Origin: Polaribacter cellanae
GTDB lineage: Bacteria > Bacteroidota > Bacteroidia > Flavobacteriales > Flavobacteriaceae
Assembly (NCBI RefSeq): GCF_017569185.1
Contig: NZ_CP071869.1
Span: 248,001 to 312,000, forward strand
DNA length: 64,000 nucleotides
Direction of reading: 5' to 3'
Position 1 is the stretch's first letter; the number at the start of each line of letters is the position of its first letter. This document shows, piece by piece, positions 35,303 to 45,063 of this stretch. The translations under genes and the position numbers were made by a program. The notes below the pieces were generated by a model. The model worked only from the letters and a program-made list of their open reading frames with translations, had not been told where the DNA came from and made no database searches.

Positions 35303-38224
35303 CTAATTTTTTCTTCTAATCAAACTAAAATGTCCTGTTTTTTTTATTGGTTTTTCGCCAGCTTTAGAAGGAATTAAAACAGCGTTATACCAATAATCGT
35401 TAGATGGTAATAATTTTCCGTTTAAAGTACCATTCCAACCATTTTCTTTTTTAAGATCTATAATTTTAAGCAAACGACCCAACCTATCAAAAATTTTTAA
35501 GCTTGCTTCTTTGTAAAAATTATTATCTATTCCTTGAATTTTCCAGGTATCAAAAAAGCCATCTTCATTTGGTGTAAAATGTCTTTGAAAATAAATAAAT
35601 GAAATTTCTTTAGTGGAAATCTCTCCACATTCATTTCTATCTCTAATAAATACTTTGTTTAAACCTGCTGGAACATTGGTAAATGTGTAAGATAAATTAT
35701 CTGTTCCTTTTTTGAAATTTGTGGAAGAATTATCATTTAAAGCATACTCATAATTTCCTATTCCAGATACTTTAATGGTAATAGAATTGTCTATAGTTTT
35801 GTCTTGGTTATCTAAAAAAGAAACATTTTCTATAACAGCTGCGTTCGATTCTAAAACGGTAAATGTATTGTATCCAACGCAAATGGTATTATCTAAAGGG
35901 TCTGTAATATCGTTTTTGTAATTTCTTATGGCTTCTACTTTATAAGTACCTGTTGCTTTTGCTTGTAAGATTGCGTTATTTTCACCTATTATTTCAGTAT
36001 TATTTAAGTACCATTTGTATGTATCTGTTGCTATACCTGTATTTGCATTTAAATTAATACTTATTAATTGAGGATTATCTATTGGGTTATTAACACATAA
36101 GATTTGTGTGGTTGTATTTCCTTGCGGAATTGGAAGCTCTCTTACTTTTATTTTAAATTGCCCAATACTTTGGCAGTCTCTAGAACCTTTTAAAGAGATT
36201 CTTACAAAAATATCATCATTATTAGAAAACAATGTATTTTCGAATGGTTTTTCTATTTCATTTATTTGAAGAATAGCATCATCTCTATTTTTATAATATT
36301 TAAAATTGTGTGTAGTTAGACTTAAACTACCCATAGAACTTGCTATAATTTGATTGGTTTTTACATCAAAATTATAAAAAGTATTTCCAGAACCATTACT
36401 TTTTATGGCATTAGATGTGTTTGCATTTGTATCTAATTCGCTCTTGTAAATATCTTTGTAAGTATTAATACCAGAAGGATTTACTTTTAGTTCGATTTCT
36501 TTTGTGTTAAAACATTGTGTGGCTGTATTGGTAATTTTTACTATTAATTTATGGTTTCCGTTCGTAGCGTTTGTAGGTACAGTATTAATGTAATTATTTT
36601 TATTTACGGGTGATAAAAAAGAGGTGTCTGAAACTTCGAAGAAATCGATAGTTACATTATCTGATTCAGAGTATAGTTCTGGTTCTAATATTTTTAGGTT
36701 AAAATTGGTTGTAAAATCACCTCTATTATCATCAAAATCGCATTGTTCATATACTGGTATATCGTTTATTGCTGGTAATGTATTAAAATGAACTTCTAAA
36801 GTACTATTAAATTTTTTATACCTACCACAATCATCTGTTATGGTTATTTCCAACTTATAGACACCTGAGCCAAAATTTGTACTACTAATAGAAAATAATC
36901 TGGTATTAACGTTTACAGAAGGATCGCCTTCTTTTGTCCATTTATAAACTGCAGATGGGTTGTCTGCTATTTCCGGTACTACATTTAGAGTTTCATCTAT
37001 ACAAACTTCTTGTTTTTTATCGCTTAAAGTTCTTGAAATATCATTACTATCAACGATATTTACTGGAGAGAAAAAAGATTGTATAAAAGGTGGTAATCCT
37101 TGGCTTGCAATTTTGCCTGCTAAAGGAATTGCCGCTCTTTTGTAAATTACATTTGTAGCATTATCATTGGGATTTTCAATAACATCTAGGGTGCTTTCCC
37201 CTGGTATAGAAACGTAAATTTTACCATTAGACGCCAGTTGTAAACCACTTCTATAACCTATTTGAGAGATTATTTTTGTTTTGGTTCTGGCTATGTTTGT
37301 ATTTCTTAAATCGAATTGATATATATTGTTTTGATATCTATTATTACTTATACTCTCTAAAGTTGTGACATATAATTTCGAGGAATTTTGTGAGAATTCT
37401 ACGCCATAAGGAGCGCCATCTATACTTGGATTTGTTAAAATTTGTACCTCTCTAGATACTTTTCCTGTTCTGTTATCAAAATCAAAAAGTACTAGTTTTC
37501 CGTTACCATTATTACCTCCAAGTTTGTTAAAGTCTGCCATGGCAAGTTTTTTTCCATCAGGAGAAACTTTTAAATATCCTCTTTTATCAACTAAATTATA
37601 GTTTGTAGTGCTAGGAAGTGGCGCGCCAGCTACATCTACACCTGTTTCTGTTATTTTATAAGAATAAAATTGGTTGTTAACAGCAGAAATTATCCAAAAA
37701 GAATCGCAACTTTCTCCTTGAACAGCGGTTACTTTTTCTGACCATAATTGGCTTAAAGAACCTGCTAAATTTATAGGGCCTTCTATTATTTCTCCTAAAT
37801 TTTTATTTATTGTATAGTAATTAAAACCTGGGTTTCTTGTGCCACCTCTACTTACATAATCTGTTCCTACTGTAAAAAGATAGTAAATATTTTCGTTTAC
37901 TGGGTTTGGTACAAATAGAGCAGATTGTGTACTTGAAGAGTTTCCTGCTAAATTATTTGCTGGAGTTCCATCAGAAAATTTCACAATTTCATGATTTTTA
38001 TTATATAGTATTATACCATCTGTATAAAATAGTAGGTTTCCATCTTTGTCTGATATTGTAGAACAGCCTTCATCTGTATTTAATAAACCATCTGTTAAAG
38101 CTGTGGGTTCTCCTGTTGAAAAGTCTAAACCTGCATTGTAACCAAAATACCAAAAGTTAGCTTCTTTTTGTGCAAATGTGTTTAATGCAATGCATATTAA
38201 AAAAAGAGATAATAAATTCTTCAT
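35303..38224 (-). CDS. T9SS type B sorting domain protein, giant surface protein 1
   Basis: Secreted 973-residue protein. A signal peptide (ending NTFAQ) is followed by a beta-propeller-like region (about 20-390; ANFWYFGYNAGLDFSTGEP and GNLLFYTDGIILYNKNHEI), several Ig/PKD-like repeats (about 400-870) and the gliding-motility-associated type B C-terminal domain (about 880-973; IYFQRHFTPNEDGFFDTWKI, LKIFDRLGRLLKII, NDYWYNAVLI, KTGHFSLIRRKN). The domain routes proteins through type IX secretion to the surface. It shares most of its Ig-repeat half with the next gene. A -7 box (38250-38257) lies upstream. Confidence 0.88.
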   Translation of the reverse strand: MKNLLSLFLICIALNTFAQKEANFWYFGYNAGLDFSTGEPTALTDGLLNTDEGCSTISDKDGNLLFYTDGIILYNKNHEIVKFSDGTPANNLAGNSSSTQSALFVPNPVNENIYYLFTVGTDYVSRGGTRNPGFNYYTINKNLGEIIEGPINLAGSLSQLWSEKVTAVQGESCDSFWIISAVNNQFYSYKITETGVDVAGAPLPSTTNYNLVDKRGYLKVSPDGKKLAMADFNKLGGNNGNGKLVLFDFDNRTGKVSREVQILTNPSIDGAPYGVEFSQNSSKLYVTTLESISNNRYQNNIYQFDLRNTNIARTKTKIISQIGYRSGLQLASNGKIYVSIPGESTLDVIENPNDNATNVIYKRAAIPLAGKIASQGLPPFIQSFFSPVNIVDSNDISRTLSDKKQEVCIDETLNVVPEIADNPSAVYKWTKEGDPSVNVNTRLFSISSTNFGSGVYKLEITITDDCGRYKKFNSTLEVHFNTLPAINDIPVYEQCDFDDNRGDFTTNFNLKILEPELYSESDNVTIDFFEVSDTSFLSPVNKNNYINTVPTNATNGNHKLIVKITNTATQCFNTKEIELKVNPSGINTYKDIYKSELDTNANTSNAIKSNGSGNTFYNFDVKTNQIIASSMGSLSLTTHNFKYYKNRDDAILQINEIEKPFENTLFSNNDDIFVRISLKGSRDCQSIGQFKIKVRELPIPQGNTTTQILCVNNPIDNPQLISINLNANTGIATDTYKWYLNNTEIIGENNAILQAKATGTYKVEAIRNYKNDITDPLDNTICVGYNTFTVLESNAAVIENVSFLDNQDKTIDNSITIKVSGIGNYEYALNDNSSTNFKKGTDNLSYTFTNVPAGLNKVFIRDRNECGEISTKEISFIYFQRHFTPNEDGFFDTWKIQGIDNNFYKEASLKIFDRLGRLLKIIDLKKENGWNGTLNGKLLPSNDYWYNAVLIPSKAGEKPIKKTGHFSLIRRKN

Positions 38225-38249
38225 TTGGTCATATTTCTAATGTACACTT

Positions 38250-38257
38250 CAAAGATA
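38250..38257 (-). promoter_or_regulatory. Candidate promoter -7 box for giant surface protein 1
   Basis: TATCTTTG on the minus strand fits TAnnTTTG, 25 bases upstream of the ATG at 38224. Confidence 0.45.
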
Positions 38258-38318
38258 TTTAAAAAATATATATTAGTAATATATTTTAAATGACTAAAAA
38301 TAATATAGTAAAAGATTG

Positions 38319-40937
38319 TTATTTTCTTATAAGGCTAAAATTTCCTTTTTTTTCACGTATGTTTCCATCTTTATCAATTAAAACAGCATGATACCAGTAA
38401 TCGTTGGAAGGCATTATTTTTCCATTTGCTATACCATTCCAACCACCCTCTGTTTTCTGATTTATTCTTTTTAAGAGATTTCCATATCTATCAAAAATTT
38501 TCAAATCAACGGTTTTGTAAAAGGTGTTCTCAATTCCTTGAATTTTCCAGAGATCTACATTTCCATCTCTATTTGGAGAAAAATGTCTTTGAAAATAGAT
38601 GAAAGATTGTTCTTTGGAAGCTACAATACCACAATTGTTAGTGTCTCTAATATAAACAGTATTTAAACCTGGTTTTACATTTGTAAATGTATAAGATAAA
38701 TTTTCTTTTCCTTTTTTGAAATTTGAAATAGCATTGCTGTTTAAAGCATATTCGTAATTTCCTTTTCCAGAAACATTAATTGTTAAAGTATTGTCTTTTT
38801 CAAAATCATTATCGTCTTTAGATTTAATGGATTTTATTACAGCAACACTAGATTTTTTTAAGGTAAAAGTATTGTAGCCTATTGTGGTTACATCGTCTTT
38901 AGAGCCTGCACCATTTTCATAAAATCTACTAGCTTCTACTTTATAGGTTCCTTCCTTATTTGCATTTAATATTTGATTTGTTTCTCCACTAATTAAAACA
39001 TCATTTAAATACCACTTATACGTGTCTGTGGGAACACCTGTGCTTCCATTTAAAGGTTTGGTTTCTAAAATGGGTATGTTATCAGGGAAATTTATACATA
39101 ATGGCATTGTAGTTGTATTGCCCATTGGTTCTGGAATTTCGAGTACAATTAATTTAAATGTTCCAATTCCTTCACAGGTATTATTTTTAGATATTCTTAG
39201 AAATATGTCTGTATTATTTGTGTAACGATATGTATTGTAAGGAGGTTTTATTGTATTGATTTCTTTTTCGGCATCATCTCTTGATAGGTAAAAAGAAAAC
39301 TGATTATCTGTTTTATTGAAAGCACCTCTTGAGGCTAAAATTATTTTATCGATTTGCTTATCAAAATTAAAAACAGCATCATTAGAACCTTCGCTAACGA
39401 TTCGTGGAGAGGTTGAAATGTTTATTTCTGGTTCATAAATATTATCAAAAGTATTAAAACTACCAGATGTTGGTGTTACTTTTAACTCGAGTGTGCCAAA
39501 TTGAAAACAACCTGTTGCTGTATTTGTAATTTTAACTTTTAAAACATGATTTGTTACATTCGCAGCATCTCTATTTATATAACCTACTTTATTTAAGATG
39601 GGAGTATCATCACCTTCAAAAAAATCTACAGTTACTCCAGTTGCTCCACCAGTTAATTGAGCTTCTTTAGATGCTAAATTAAATGTAGTAAAACCATCAA
39701 TAGAATTAGAATCATAATCACACTGTATGTACGTAGGAATCGTTTGTAATTTTGGAACAGGGTTTACAATTAAATTAAATTTTTTAGTGGTGTTTATACA
39801 TCCTTTATCACTAACAACTCTAACAAAAATAGATTGTTTGTTTTTTGTTTCGTTTTTGTAAGGAATTGATTTATCTATAGGTAAAAGATTGTTCTCTGCA
39901 TCTGATAATGTTTTATGATAACTAATCGTAAACTTACTAGCGTCTAAAGAACCTAATATTTCACTATCTTTTGACCGTAATAAAAAATCTTCAGAAAAAC
40001 CATCAGTATTACTTGCACTGGCAAGGTCGTCGCAAGAAAAGTAATCTGTTGGTTCATTTAAATCGAAAGTATTTTTTACGATTAATTGAAAATTTGTAAC
40101 AGAAAAACATTCTGAACCAGAATTTGTTAGACGAGTAAAAATTGTTTGTGGGTTCGATGTATTTCTAAAATTTGTAATATTGGTAATAGGGTTTGTATTT
40201 GTTTGAGCATCGTTAGCATTTAGGTGATAGCTTACATTTACGTTAACTTGGTTGCCTTTAATTGTGTTTTCATTCTGTGAAAGATTAAAGTTGGCAGCTT
40301 CGATTGTATCCGCAAAATTATCGTCACATTCTTCTAAATTAAAAGTTGTTCCACTCACAGGAGCATTTACAACAGGAGGATCGCTAAAGGTAGCTGTACC
40401 AGTCCAATCTATTTTAAAATTGCTATTACCAATTGGTCTGTCGATAACAATAAAATAAGAATCATTAGCATTTACTGTAAGCCATTTTACAAAACTATTT
40501 CCATCTGCACTGGGACCTTCTGCAGTATCTGTTTCGGTTCCATTCATACCTGTTAAATTATTAGACAAACCAGCTCCAATAGGATTGGTAGTGGAACATC
40601 TAATAGCTTGACCTATGTTGCCACAATTTACATTAGGACCGAAAATAAAAAAGTCGAAATCTTCGTTAATGTCGGTGTTTACGCTTCCATTTGAATTGGT
40701 AGGTGTTAAGGTAAAACCGAGTGTTCCAGAAGTTTTAATAACAATTTTAAGCCATAAGCTATTATTTTCTTCGCTAGAACAGGTGTTAGAACCATTTAAT
40801 TCTTGTGTTCCAAAACCAGTAGCATCTAAATCTTGGAAACCACTATTTCCACATACTATTAAAGCATCTGAACAATCGTTTTGAGAAAATACATTTAAAG
40901 CAAAAAGTATTAAAACTAGGGGTAAAAAATTTTTCAT
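38319..40937 (-). CDS. T9SS type B sorting domain protein, giant surface protein 2
   Basis: Secreted 872-residue protein. I chose the ATG at 40935-40937 (MKNFLPLVLILFALNVFSQ, a clean signal peptide) over one four codons upstream. The N-terminal part (DCSDALIVCGNSGFQDLDAT, about 20-170) is a beta-sandwich common in such proteins, followed by Ig-like repeats and a type B sorting domain (IYFQRHFSPNRDGNVDLWKI, LKIFDRYGNLLKRI, KKGNFSLIRK). The last 500 or so residues resemble protein 1 closely (TYKWYLND, YNTFTL, NYEYALN), whereas the N-terminal domains differ. The two lie in tandem but each has a -7 box. Confidence 0.88.
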   Translation of the reverse strand: MKNFLPLVLILFALNVFSQNDCSDALIVCGNSGFQDLDATGFGTQELNGSNTCSSEENNSLWLKIVIKTSGTLGFTLTPTNSNGSVNTDINEDFDFFIFGPNVNCGNIGQAIRCSTTNPIGAGLSNNLTGMNGTETDTAEGPSADGNSFVKWLTVNANDSYFIVIDRPIGNSNFKIDWTGTATFSDPPVVNAPVSGTTFNLEECDDNFADTIEAANFNLSQNENTIKGNQVNVNVSYHLNANDAQTNTNPITNITNFRNTSNPQTIFTRLTNSGSECFSVTNFQLIVKNTFDLNEPTDYFSCDDLASASNTDGFSEDFLLRSKDSEILGSLDASKFTISYHKTLSDAENNLLPIDKSIPYKNETKNKQSIFVRVVSDKGCINTTKKFNLIVNPVPKLQTIPTYIQCDYDSNSIDGFTTFNLASKEAQLTGGATGVTVDFFEGDDTPILNKVGYINRDAANVTNHVLKVKITNTATGCFQFGTLELKVTPTSGSFNTFDNIYEPEINISTSPRIVSEGSNDAVFNFDKQIDKIILASRGAFNKTDNQFSFYLSRDDAEKEINTIKPPYNTYRYTNNTDIFLRISKNNTCEGIGTFKLIVLEIPEPMGNTTTMPLCINFPDNIPILETKPLNGSTGVPTDTYKWYLNDVLISGETNQILNANKEGTYKVEASRFYENGAGSKDDVTTIGYNTFTLKKSSVAVIKSIKSKDDNDFEKDNTLTINVSGKGNYEYALNSNAISNFKKGKENLSYTFTNVKPGLNTVYIRDTNNCGIVASKEQSFIYFQRHFSPNRDGNVDLWKIQGIENTFYKTVDLKIFDRYGNLLKRINQKTEGGWNGIANGKIMPSNDYWYHAVLIDKDGNIREKKGNFSLIRK

Positions 40938-40965
40938 TTGACAATACACTATGGTTTATTTACGT

Positions 40966-40973
40966 CAAATATA
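40966..40973 (-). promoter_or_regulatory. Candidate promoter -7 box for giant surface protein 2
   Basis: TATATTTG on the minus strand fits TAnnTTTG and lies 28 bases upstream of the chosen ATG. Confidence 0.45.
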
Positions 40974-40984
40974 TTTAAAAACTA

Positions 40985-41830
40985 CTATAAATCTCTCTTT
41001 TTTAACAATATAAAAGATAAATAGATAAAGATAAATGTCCAAACTAAAACAATTGTAATTGTAGAGAAATCTACAGAATAGCTTTTTGTAAATGTTTCTC
41101 CAATTTGACTCGCAACAGATCTAACAGCTCCTAATCTAGAAAAGGGTTCTTTAATTAAGTTAGACATAGCTTCAAAAGGTAGAAACTGCACTATACTATC
41201 TACTTTTTCGCTAGTATTTTCTGCACTTTTAAGAGCCCAAAATAAATAGCCTTTAAATATACTTTCAGCAATAAACCAAACAACCATTGCACCCACTGCA
41301 AATGCGGATCTTTTCACCAAAATTCCAAAGAATAATCCCATAGAAAAGAAACCCACTAACTTAATAAAGAAAGCAACTAAATATTCTAAACCAGAAGTTA
41401 TAATGGCAAACTCTGTATAATCTGAATAGATAAAACCTAAAATTAACGAAACTACAAAGACAAAAATTGTAGAAATTAAAGCAAAAATAATTACGATGTA
41501 AAATTTAGAAAGGATAAATTCTTTTTTACTTAAACCATCAATTAAATTCTGTTTTAAAGTTTTATAGCTGTACTCATTTGCCATCATAGAAACAATAACT
41601 AAAAGTAAAAAGAACTTTAAAATAGCAGCTACATAGGTATTAAAATGCCAAATATATGGAAAATTAAAAATCCCCATTTCTGCCAAATGAAATTTTATGG
41701 GACCAATATCAAATTTAATTGCGGCGATTAAAGCAATCGCAGCCAATAAGCCAAAGTAAATAAGAGATAAAACTTTACTTGCACGATTGTATTTTAATTT
41801 ATGAAACTCTATTGTTAATAATCTTAACAT
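40985..41830 (-). CDS. ABC transporter permease (ABC-2 type)
   Basis: Inner-membrane subunit of 281 residues with about six hydrophobic segments: opening LLTIEFHKLKYNRASKVLSL, then YSYKTLKQNLIDGLSKKEFI and GLFFGILVKRSAFAVGAMVV, a pattern of ABC-2/NatB-like permeases. The ATPase gene (41927-42826) is 96 bases upstream on the same strand, so the two form one exporter. Substrate unknown. Confidence 0.82.
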   Translation of the reverse strand: MLRLLTIEFHKLKYNRASKVLSLIYFGLLAAIALIAAIKFDIGPIKFHLAEMGIFNFPYIWHFNTYVAAILKFFLLLVIVSMMANEYSYKTLKQNLIDGLSKKEFILSKFYIVIIFALISTIFVFVVSLILGFIYSDYTEFAIITSGLEYLVAFFIKLVGFFSMGLFFGILVKRSAFAVGAMVVWFIAESIFKGYLFWALKSAENTSEKVDSIVQFLPFEAMSNLIKEPFSRLGAVRSVASQIGETFTKSYSVDFSTITIVLVWTFIFIYLSFILLKKRDL

Positions 41831-41926
41831 GATATTTTATATTTTGATAATTAAGTTCTCGCAAACTTCGTTTTTACTTTTAATTATAAAAAATGATTTC
41901 AGTAATGCTCGAACCGACGTTTTGGG

Positions 41927-42826
41927 TTAGTTATTGTTCGTTAAATCTAAGAATTGTTGCTCTAAACTTGGTTTACGTTTTACCAAATGAGATAAAATAA
42001 TTCCTTTTTCGAATAAGAATGCATTTATTTCTGTAGAAGAAATATTTGTGTTTAAAGTAGCAATAATTGTTTCGTGTTCTTTTATAATTTTTCCAATTGC
42101 AGGGTGTTTTTCGAGAACTTCCAACAATTTTTGCTCTTCCGATTCTACTCTCAATTCGAATAAACCATTTGAGGCAGTCATTTCATCAACTCTACCACTA
42201 TATAATTTTATTCCTTTTCTAATAACAACTACATGAGAACATACTTTTTCTACTTCGTCTAAGAGATGAGATGCCAATAAAATAGTAGTTCCTGTACTTG
42301 CAATAAGCTGAATTATTTGACGAATTTCATGGATTCCTTGAGGATCCAACCCGTTTGTGGGTTCGTCTAAAATTAAAATCTCAGGATCGTTTAACAATGC
42401 AGATGCGATTGCTAAACGTTGTTTCATTCCTAAAGAAAACGTTTTAAACTTGCTGTTTCTTCGTTCGAAAAGATTTACAGTTTTTAATTTCTCGTCAATT
42501 TTTTCTGGTGAAACTCCTTTTATGGTGCAAATTAAATTCAAATTTTGAGATGCAGTCATGTAAGGATAAAAGTTAGGGCGCTCTATAATTGCACCTACTT
42601 TTTTTAAAGCTTCGTGTGTAGAAAGTTTTCCATTAAACCAAGAAAACTCACCAGAAGTTCTGTTTACAACGTTTAAAATAATGCCTAAAGTGGTAGATTT
42701 TCCACTTCCATTTGGCCCAAGAATTCCGTAAACATTTCCTTTTTTAATGTCAAAAGAAAGATTGTTTACTGCATGAACTGACCCGTATTTTTTGTCGAGG
42801 TTTTTAAGTGATAGTATTGTTTCCAA
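41927..42826 (-). CDS. ABC transporter ATP-binding protein (BcrA/NatA-like)
   Basis: Cytosolic ATPase partner of the downstream permease. Motifs: GPNGSGKSTTLGIIL (Walker A), FSLGMKQRLAIASALL (signature), ILILDEPTNGLDPQG (Walker B), LLASHLLDE. A ~70-residue regulatory C-terminus follows. I prefer the TTG at 42824-42826 (reading METILSLKNLDKKYG, 299 residues), matching family openings; an ATG at 42895 would add 23 residues (CNIFNFKSSYNYN) that look like translated leader. The choice is not certain. Confidence 0.85.
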   Translation of the reverse strand: METILSLKNLDKKYGSVHAVNNLSFDIKKGNVYGILGPNGSGKSTTLGIILNVVNRTSGEFSWFNGKLSTHEALKKVGAIIERPNFYPYMTASQNLNLICTIKGVSPEKIDEKLKTVNLFERRNSKFKTFSLGMKQRLAIASALLNDPEILILDEPTNGLDPQGIHEIRQIIQLIASTGTTILLASHLLDEVEKVCSHVVVIRKGIKLYSGRVDEMTASNGLFELRVESEEQKLLEVLEKHPAIGKIIKEHETIIATLNTNISSTEINAFLFEKGIILSHLVKRKPSLEQQFLDLTNNN

Positions 42827-42990
42827 AGAAATTGTGTTTAGTTGGTTATAGTTGTAAGACGACTTAAAGTTGAAAATGTTACAAATTTTACTCATCAGTC
42901 ATCAGTATACAATTACAATAAAAAACGCTTTGCAATAAATATCAGCTAAAAACGAACACTTTAACTGAAAGCTGCTACTGCCAAATAAAA

Positions 42991-43482
42991 CTAATACTCA
43001 TTAAAATCGAAATCGTCGAAAGGATCGAATTCGTTATCATCTCCATCGAAATCGTTTTCTAACTTATCTGCAACAAATTCTTTTTCTGGAGCTTCATCAG
43101 GAATTTCGCCAACAGAAAGCACAATTGCAGGTAAATTTTCTTTTGTTTCTGAAGAAATTTCAACAACATCTACGTAAAAAGTCCACATTTTTAAGAAATC
43201 GTACACATATATTAGTTTATTATTTTCTTCTGGCAAGGTTTCTACCAAAGCACACGATTTCATAGAAATACCTTCGCCAGCTTCTGCCATATTAAATAAC
43301 GGGATTTCTTCACCTTGGTTCCATTCTTCATCCGTTCTATAAAAAGAGGCCATTTCTTGTCCATTAAAACCAAAAGATTTGGCAATTGCAAAATGCAAAT
43401 CCTCTAAATTAAAGGCATCATTTACAAGAATGGTTCTTATAATATCTTCTTTCGTATCTAAAATTACACGTATTTTATACAT
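42991..43482 (-). CDS. pRiA4b ORF-3-like protein
   Basis: Soluble 163-residue protein with the plasmid pRiA4b ORF-3-like fold: MYKIRVILDTKEDIIRTILV, AFNLEDLHFAIAKSFGF, ASFYRTDEEW, LIYVYDFLKMWTFYVDVVEI. The end (about 135-163) is very acidic (FDGDDNEFDPFDDFDFNEY). The family occurs with IS1096 elements and as lone chromosomal genes in Bacteroidota; its biochemical function is not known. No element surrounds it here. A TATTTTTG -7 box is 24 bases upstream. Confidence 0.75.
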   Translation of the reverse strand: MYKIRVILDTKEDIIRTILVNDAFNLEDLHFAIAKSFGFNGQEMASFYRTDEEWNQGEEIPLFNMAEAGEGISMKSCALVETLPEENNKLIYVYDFLKMWTFYVDVVEISSETKENLPAIVLSVGEIPDEAPEKEFVADKLENDFDGDDNEFDPFDDFDFNEY

Positions 43483-43505
43483 AAAATGAGTAAGCTTTTC
43501 AACTG

Positions 43506-43513
43506 CAAAAATA
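43506..43513 (-). promoter_or_regulatory. Candidate promoter -7 box for the pRiA4b-like gene
   Basis: TATTTTTG on the minus strand fits TAnnTTTG, 24 bases upstream of the ATG. Confidence 0.45.
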
Positions 43514-43553
43514 CAATTTTTTATACGTACTTTTACACTATAAAATAGAGGTT

Positions 43554-43973
43554 ATGGATAATTCTGAAATTTTAAAAGTATTTAACGAGCGTTCTAAAAA
43601 CACGCTTATGGAAACCCTTGATATAGAATATGTTGCTGTTGGTAAAGATTTTTTAACGGCAAAAATGCCCGTGAATTCTAGAGTGCACCAACCTTATGGG
43701 CAATTGCATGGAGGTGCAACTGCAGCGCTTGCAGAAAGTGTGGGAAGTGCAGCTTCTAACTTTTTTATTGATAGCAAAACCCAATATGTAAATGGAATTC
43801 AGCTTTCGATAAATCACATAAAAAGCAAACGAGAAGGTGTTGTTTTTGCAACTGCAAAAAATATTCATAAGGGTAGAACAACACATCTTTGGGAAGTTAC
43901 AATTGTAGATGAAGAAGATAATTTAATTTCCGTTGCTAAAATGACAAACATCGTTTTAGACATTAGAAAATAA
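43554..43973 (+). CDS. Hotdog-fold thioesterase, candidate DHNA-CoA thioesterase
   Basis: Acyl-CoA thioesterase of the PaaI/EntH group, 139 residues. The QLHGGATAALAES stretch has the HGG loop (52-54) and catalytic Glu61; KREGVVFATAKNIHKGRTTHLW is the typical second strand. The next gene, 29 bases downstream, is isochorismate synthase, so a likely role is hydrolysis of 1,4-dihydroxy-2-naphthoyl-CoA in menaquinone synthesis (MenI role). This is inferred from context; a general housekeeping thioesterase is possible. Confidence 0.85.
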   Translation: MDNSEILKVFNERSKNTLMETLDIEYVAVGKDFLTAKMPVNSRVHQPYGQLHGGATAALAESVGSAASNFFIDSKTQYVNGIQLSINHIKSKREGVVFATAKNIHKGRTTHLWEVTIVDEEDNLISVAKMTNIVLDIRK

Positions 43974-44001
43974 TTTCAATAATAAATTAAAACCAAGAAT
44001 A

Positions 44002-45063
44002 TTGAATCTTATTTTTAATAAAATATACCATTTTTATACTGCTAAAAAGCCATTTGTAGCCTACAGAAAACCAAATTCTAAAGAAATTTCTGGTTTTTTT
44101 ATGCAAGAAGATGCATTACATTATTCTAAAAATTATAGCGAAAGTGGTTTTGTATTTGCGCCTTTTAATTCTGAAGAAAAAGCCATTCTATTTCCTGTAG
44201 AAAAAGCCGAGTTTTTACAAGAAAAAATCGATTTTAAAATTGGTAATTCGTTAAAAAAAACTTTTATTTCTGATAATTCTTCCAAAGAAAAGCATCTTAA
44301 AATTGTTGAAAAAGCTATTAATTTCATAAAAATGGGAACCATACAAAAAGTAGTTATTTCGAGACAAGAATTGGTTTCTTTGCAAAATTTCGATTTGGTT
44401 GCAGTTTATAAAAAGCTTTTATTAACTTACGAAAATGCTTTTGTGTACGTTTGGTTTCATCCAAAAGTGGGGCTATGGTTAGGAGCAACTCCAGAAACAT
44501 TGTTAGAAGTTGAAGAGAAGGTTTTTAAAACCATGTCTTTGGCAGGAACGCAAGTTGCAAATTCTAAAGAAAATATTGTTTGGAAATCGAAAGAATTGGA
44601 AGAACAACAATTAGTAACCGATTTTATTGAACAGCAATTAGAAAAAATTGCAAATACACTAAAAATAAACAAAACAGAAACCATAAAAGCAGGAAGTTTA
44701 CTGCATTTAAAAACAAAGGTTTCTGGACGTTTAAATAAAAAATCAACATTAAAAGAACTGATTTCTGCGCTACACCCAACACCTGCAGTTTGTGGTTTGC
44801 CAAGAAAAATTGCGAAACAATTTATTTTAGAAAAAGAAAACTATAAAAGAAGTTTTTATACAGGTTTTTTAGGAGAAATAAATTTTAACTCTTCCCAAAA
44901 AGGAAAAAAAGAAACTCATTTATTTGTAAATTTACGCTGTATGAAAATCGATAAGAATACTGCTTGTATTTACGTTGGTGGTGGCATTACAAAAGGCAGT
45001 ATTGCAACAAAAGAGTGGGAAGAAACTGTTTCTAAGGCTAAGACTATGAAACGTGTTTTGTAA
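44002..45063 (+). CDS. menF: Isochorismate synthase (chorismate-binding family)
   Basis: Converts chorismate to isochorismate, the first step of menaquinone synthesis. The 353-residue chorismate-binding enzyme has KVVISRQELV, PKVGLWLGATPETLLEVE, KTMSLAGTQ, LHPTPAVCGLPRKIAKQFI and RSFYTGFLGEIN, all conserved blocks of MenF/EntC. Translation seems to begin at a TTG (44002); the first ATG would remove 33 residues including the FVAYRKPN segment. An upstream thioesterase fits the same pathway. Siderophore isochorismate synthases look alike, but no siderophore genes are nearby. Confidence 0.9.
   Translation: MNLIFNKIYHFYTAKKPFVAYRKPNSKEISGFFMQEDALHYSKNYSESGFVFAPFNSEEKAILFPVEKAEFLQEKIDFKIGNSLKKTFISDNSSKEKHLKIVEKAINFIKMGTIQKVVISRQELVSLQNFDLVAVYKKLLLTYENAFVYVWFHPKVGLWLGATPETLLEVEEKVFKTMSLAGTQVANSKENIVWKSKELEEQQLVTDFIEQQLEKIANTLKINKTETIKAGSLLHLKTKVSGRLNKKSTLKELISALHPTPAVCGLPRKIAKQFILEKENYKRSFYTGFLGEINFNSSQKGKKETHLFVNLRCMKIDKNTACIYVGGGITKGSIATKEWEETVSKAKTMKRVL

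Noticed and set aside
42991-43482. Mobile-element passenger (IS1096 TnpR-like)
   Set aside because: No transposase, inverted repeats or resolvase motif around it; stand-alone members are common in Bacteroidota.
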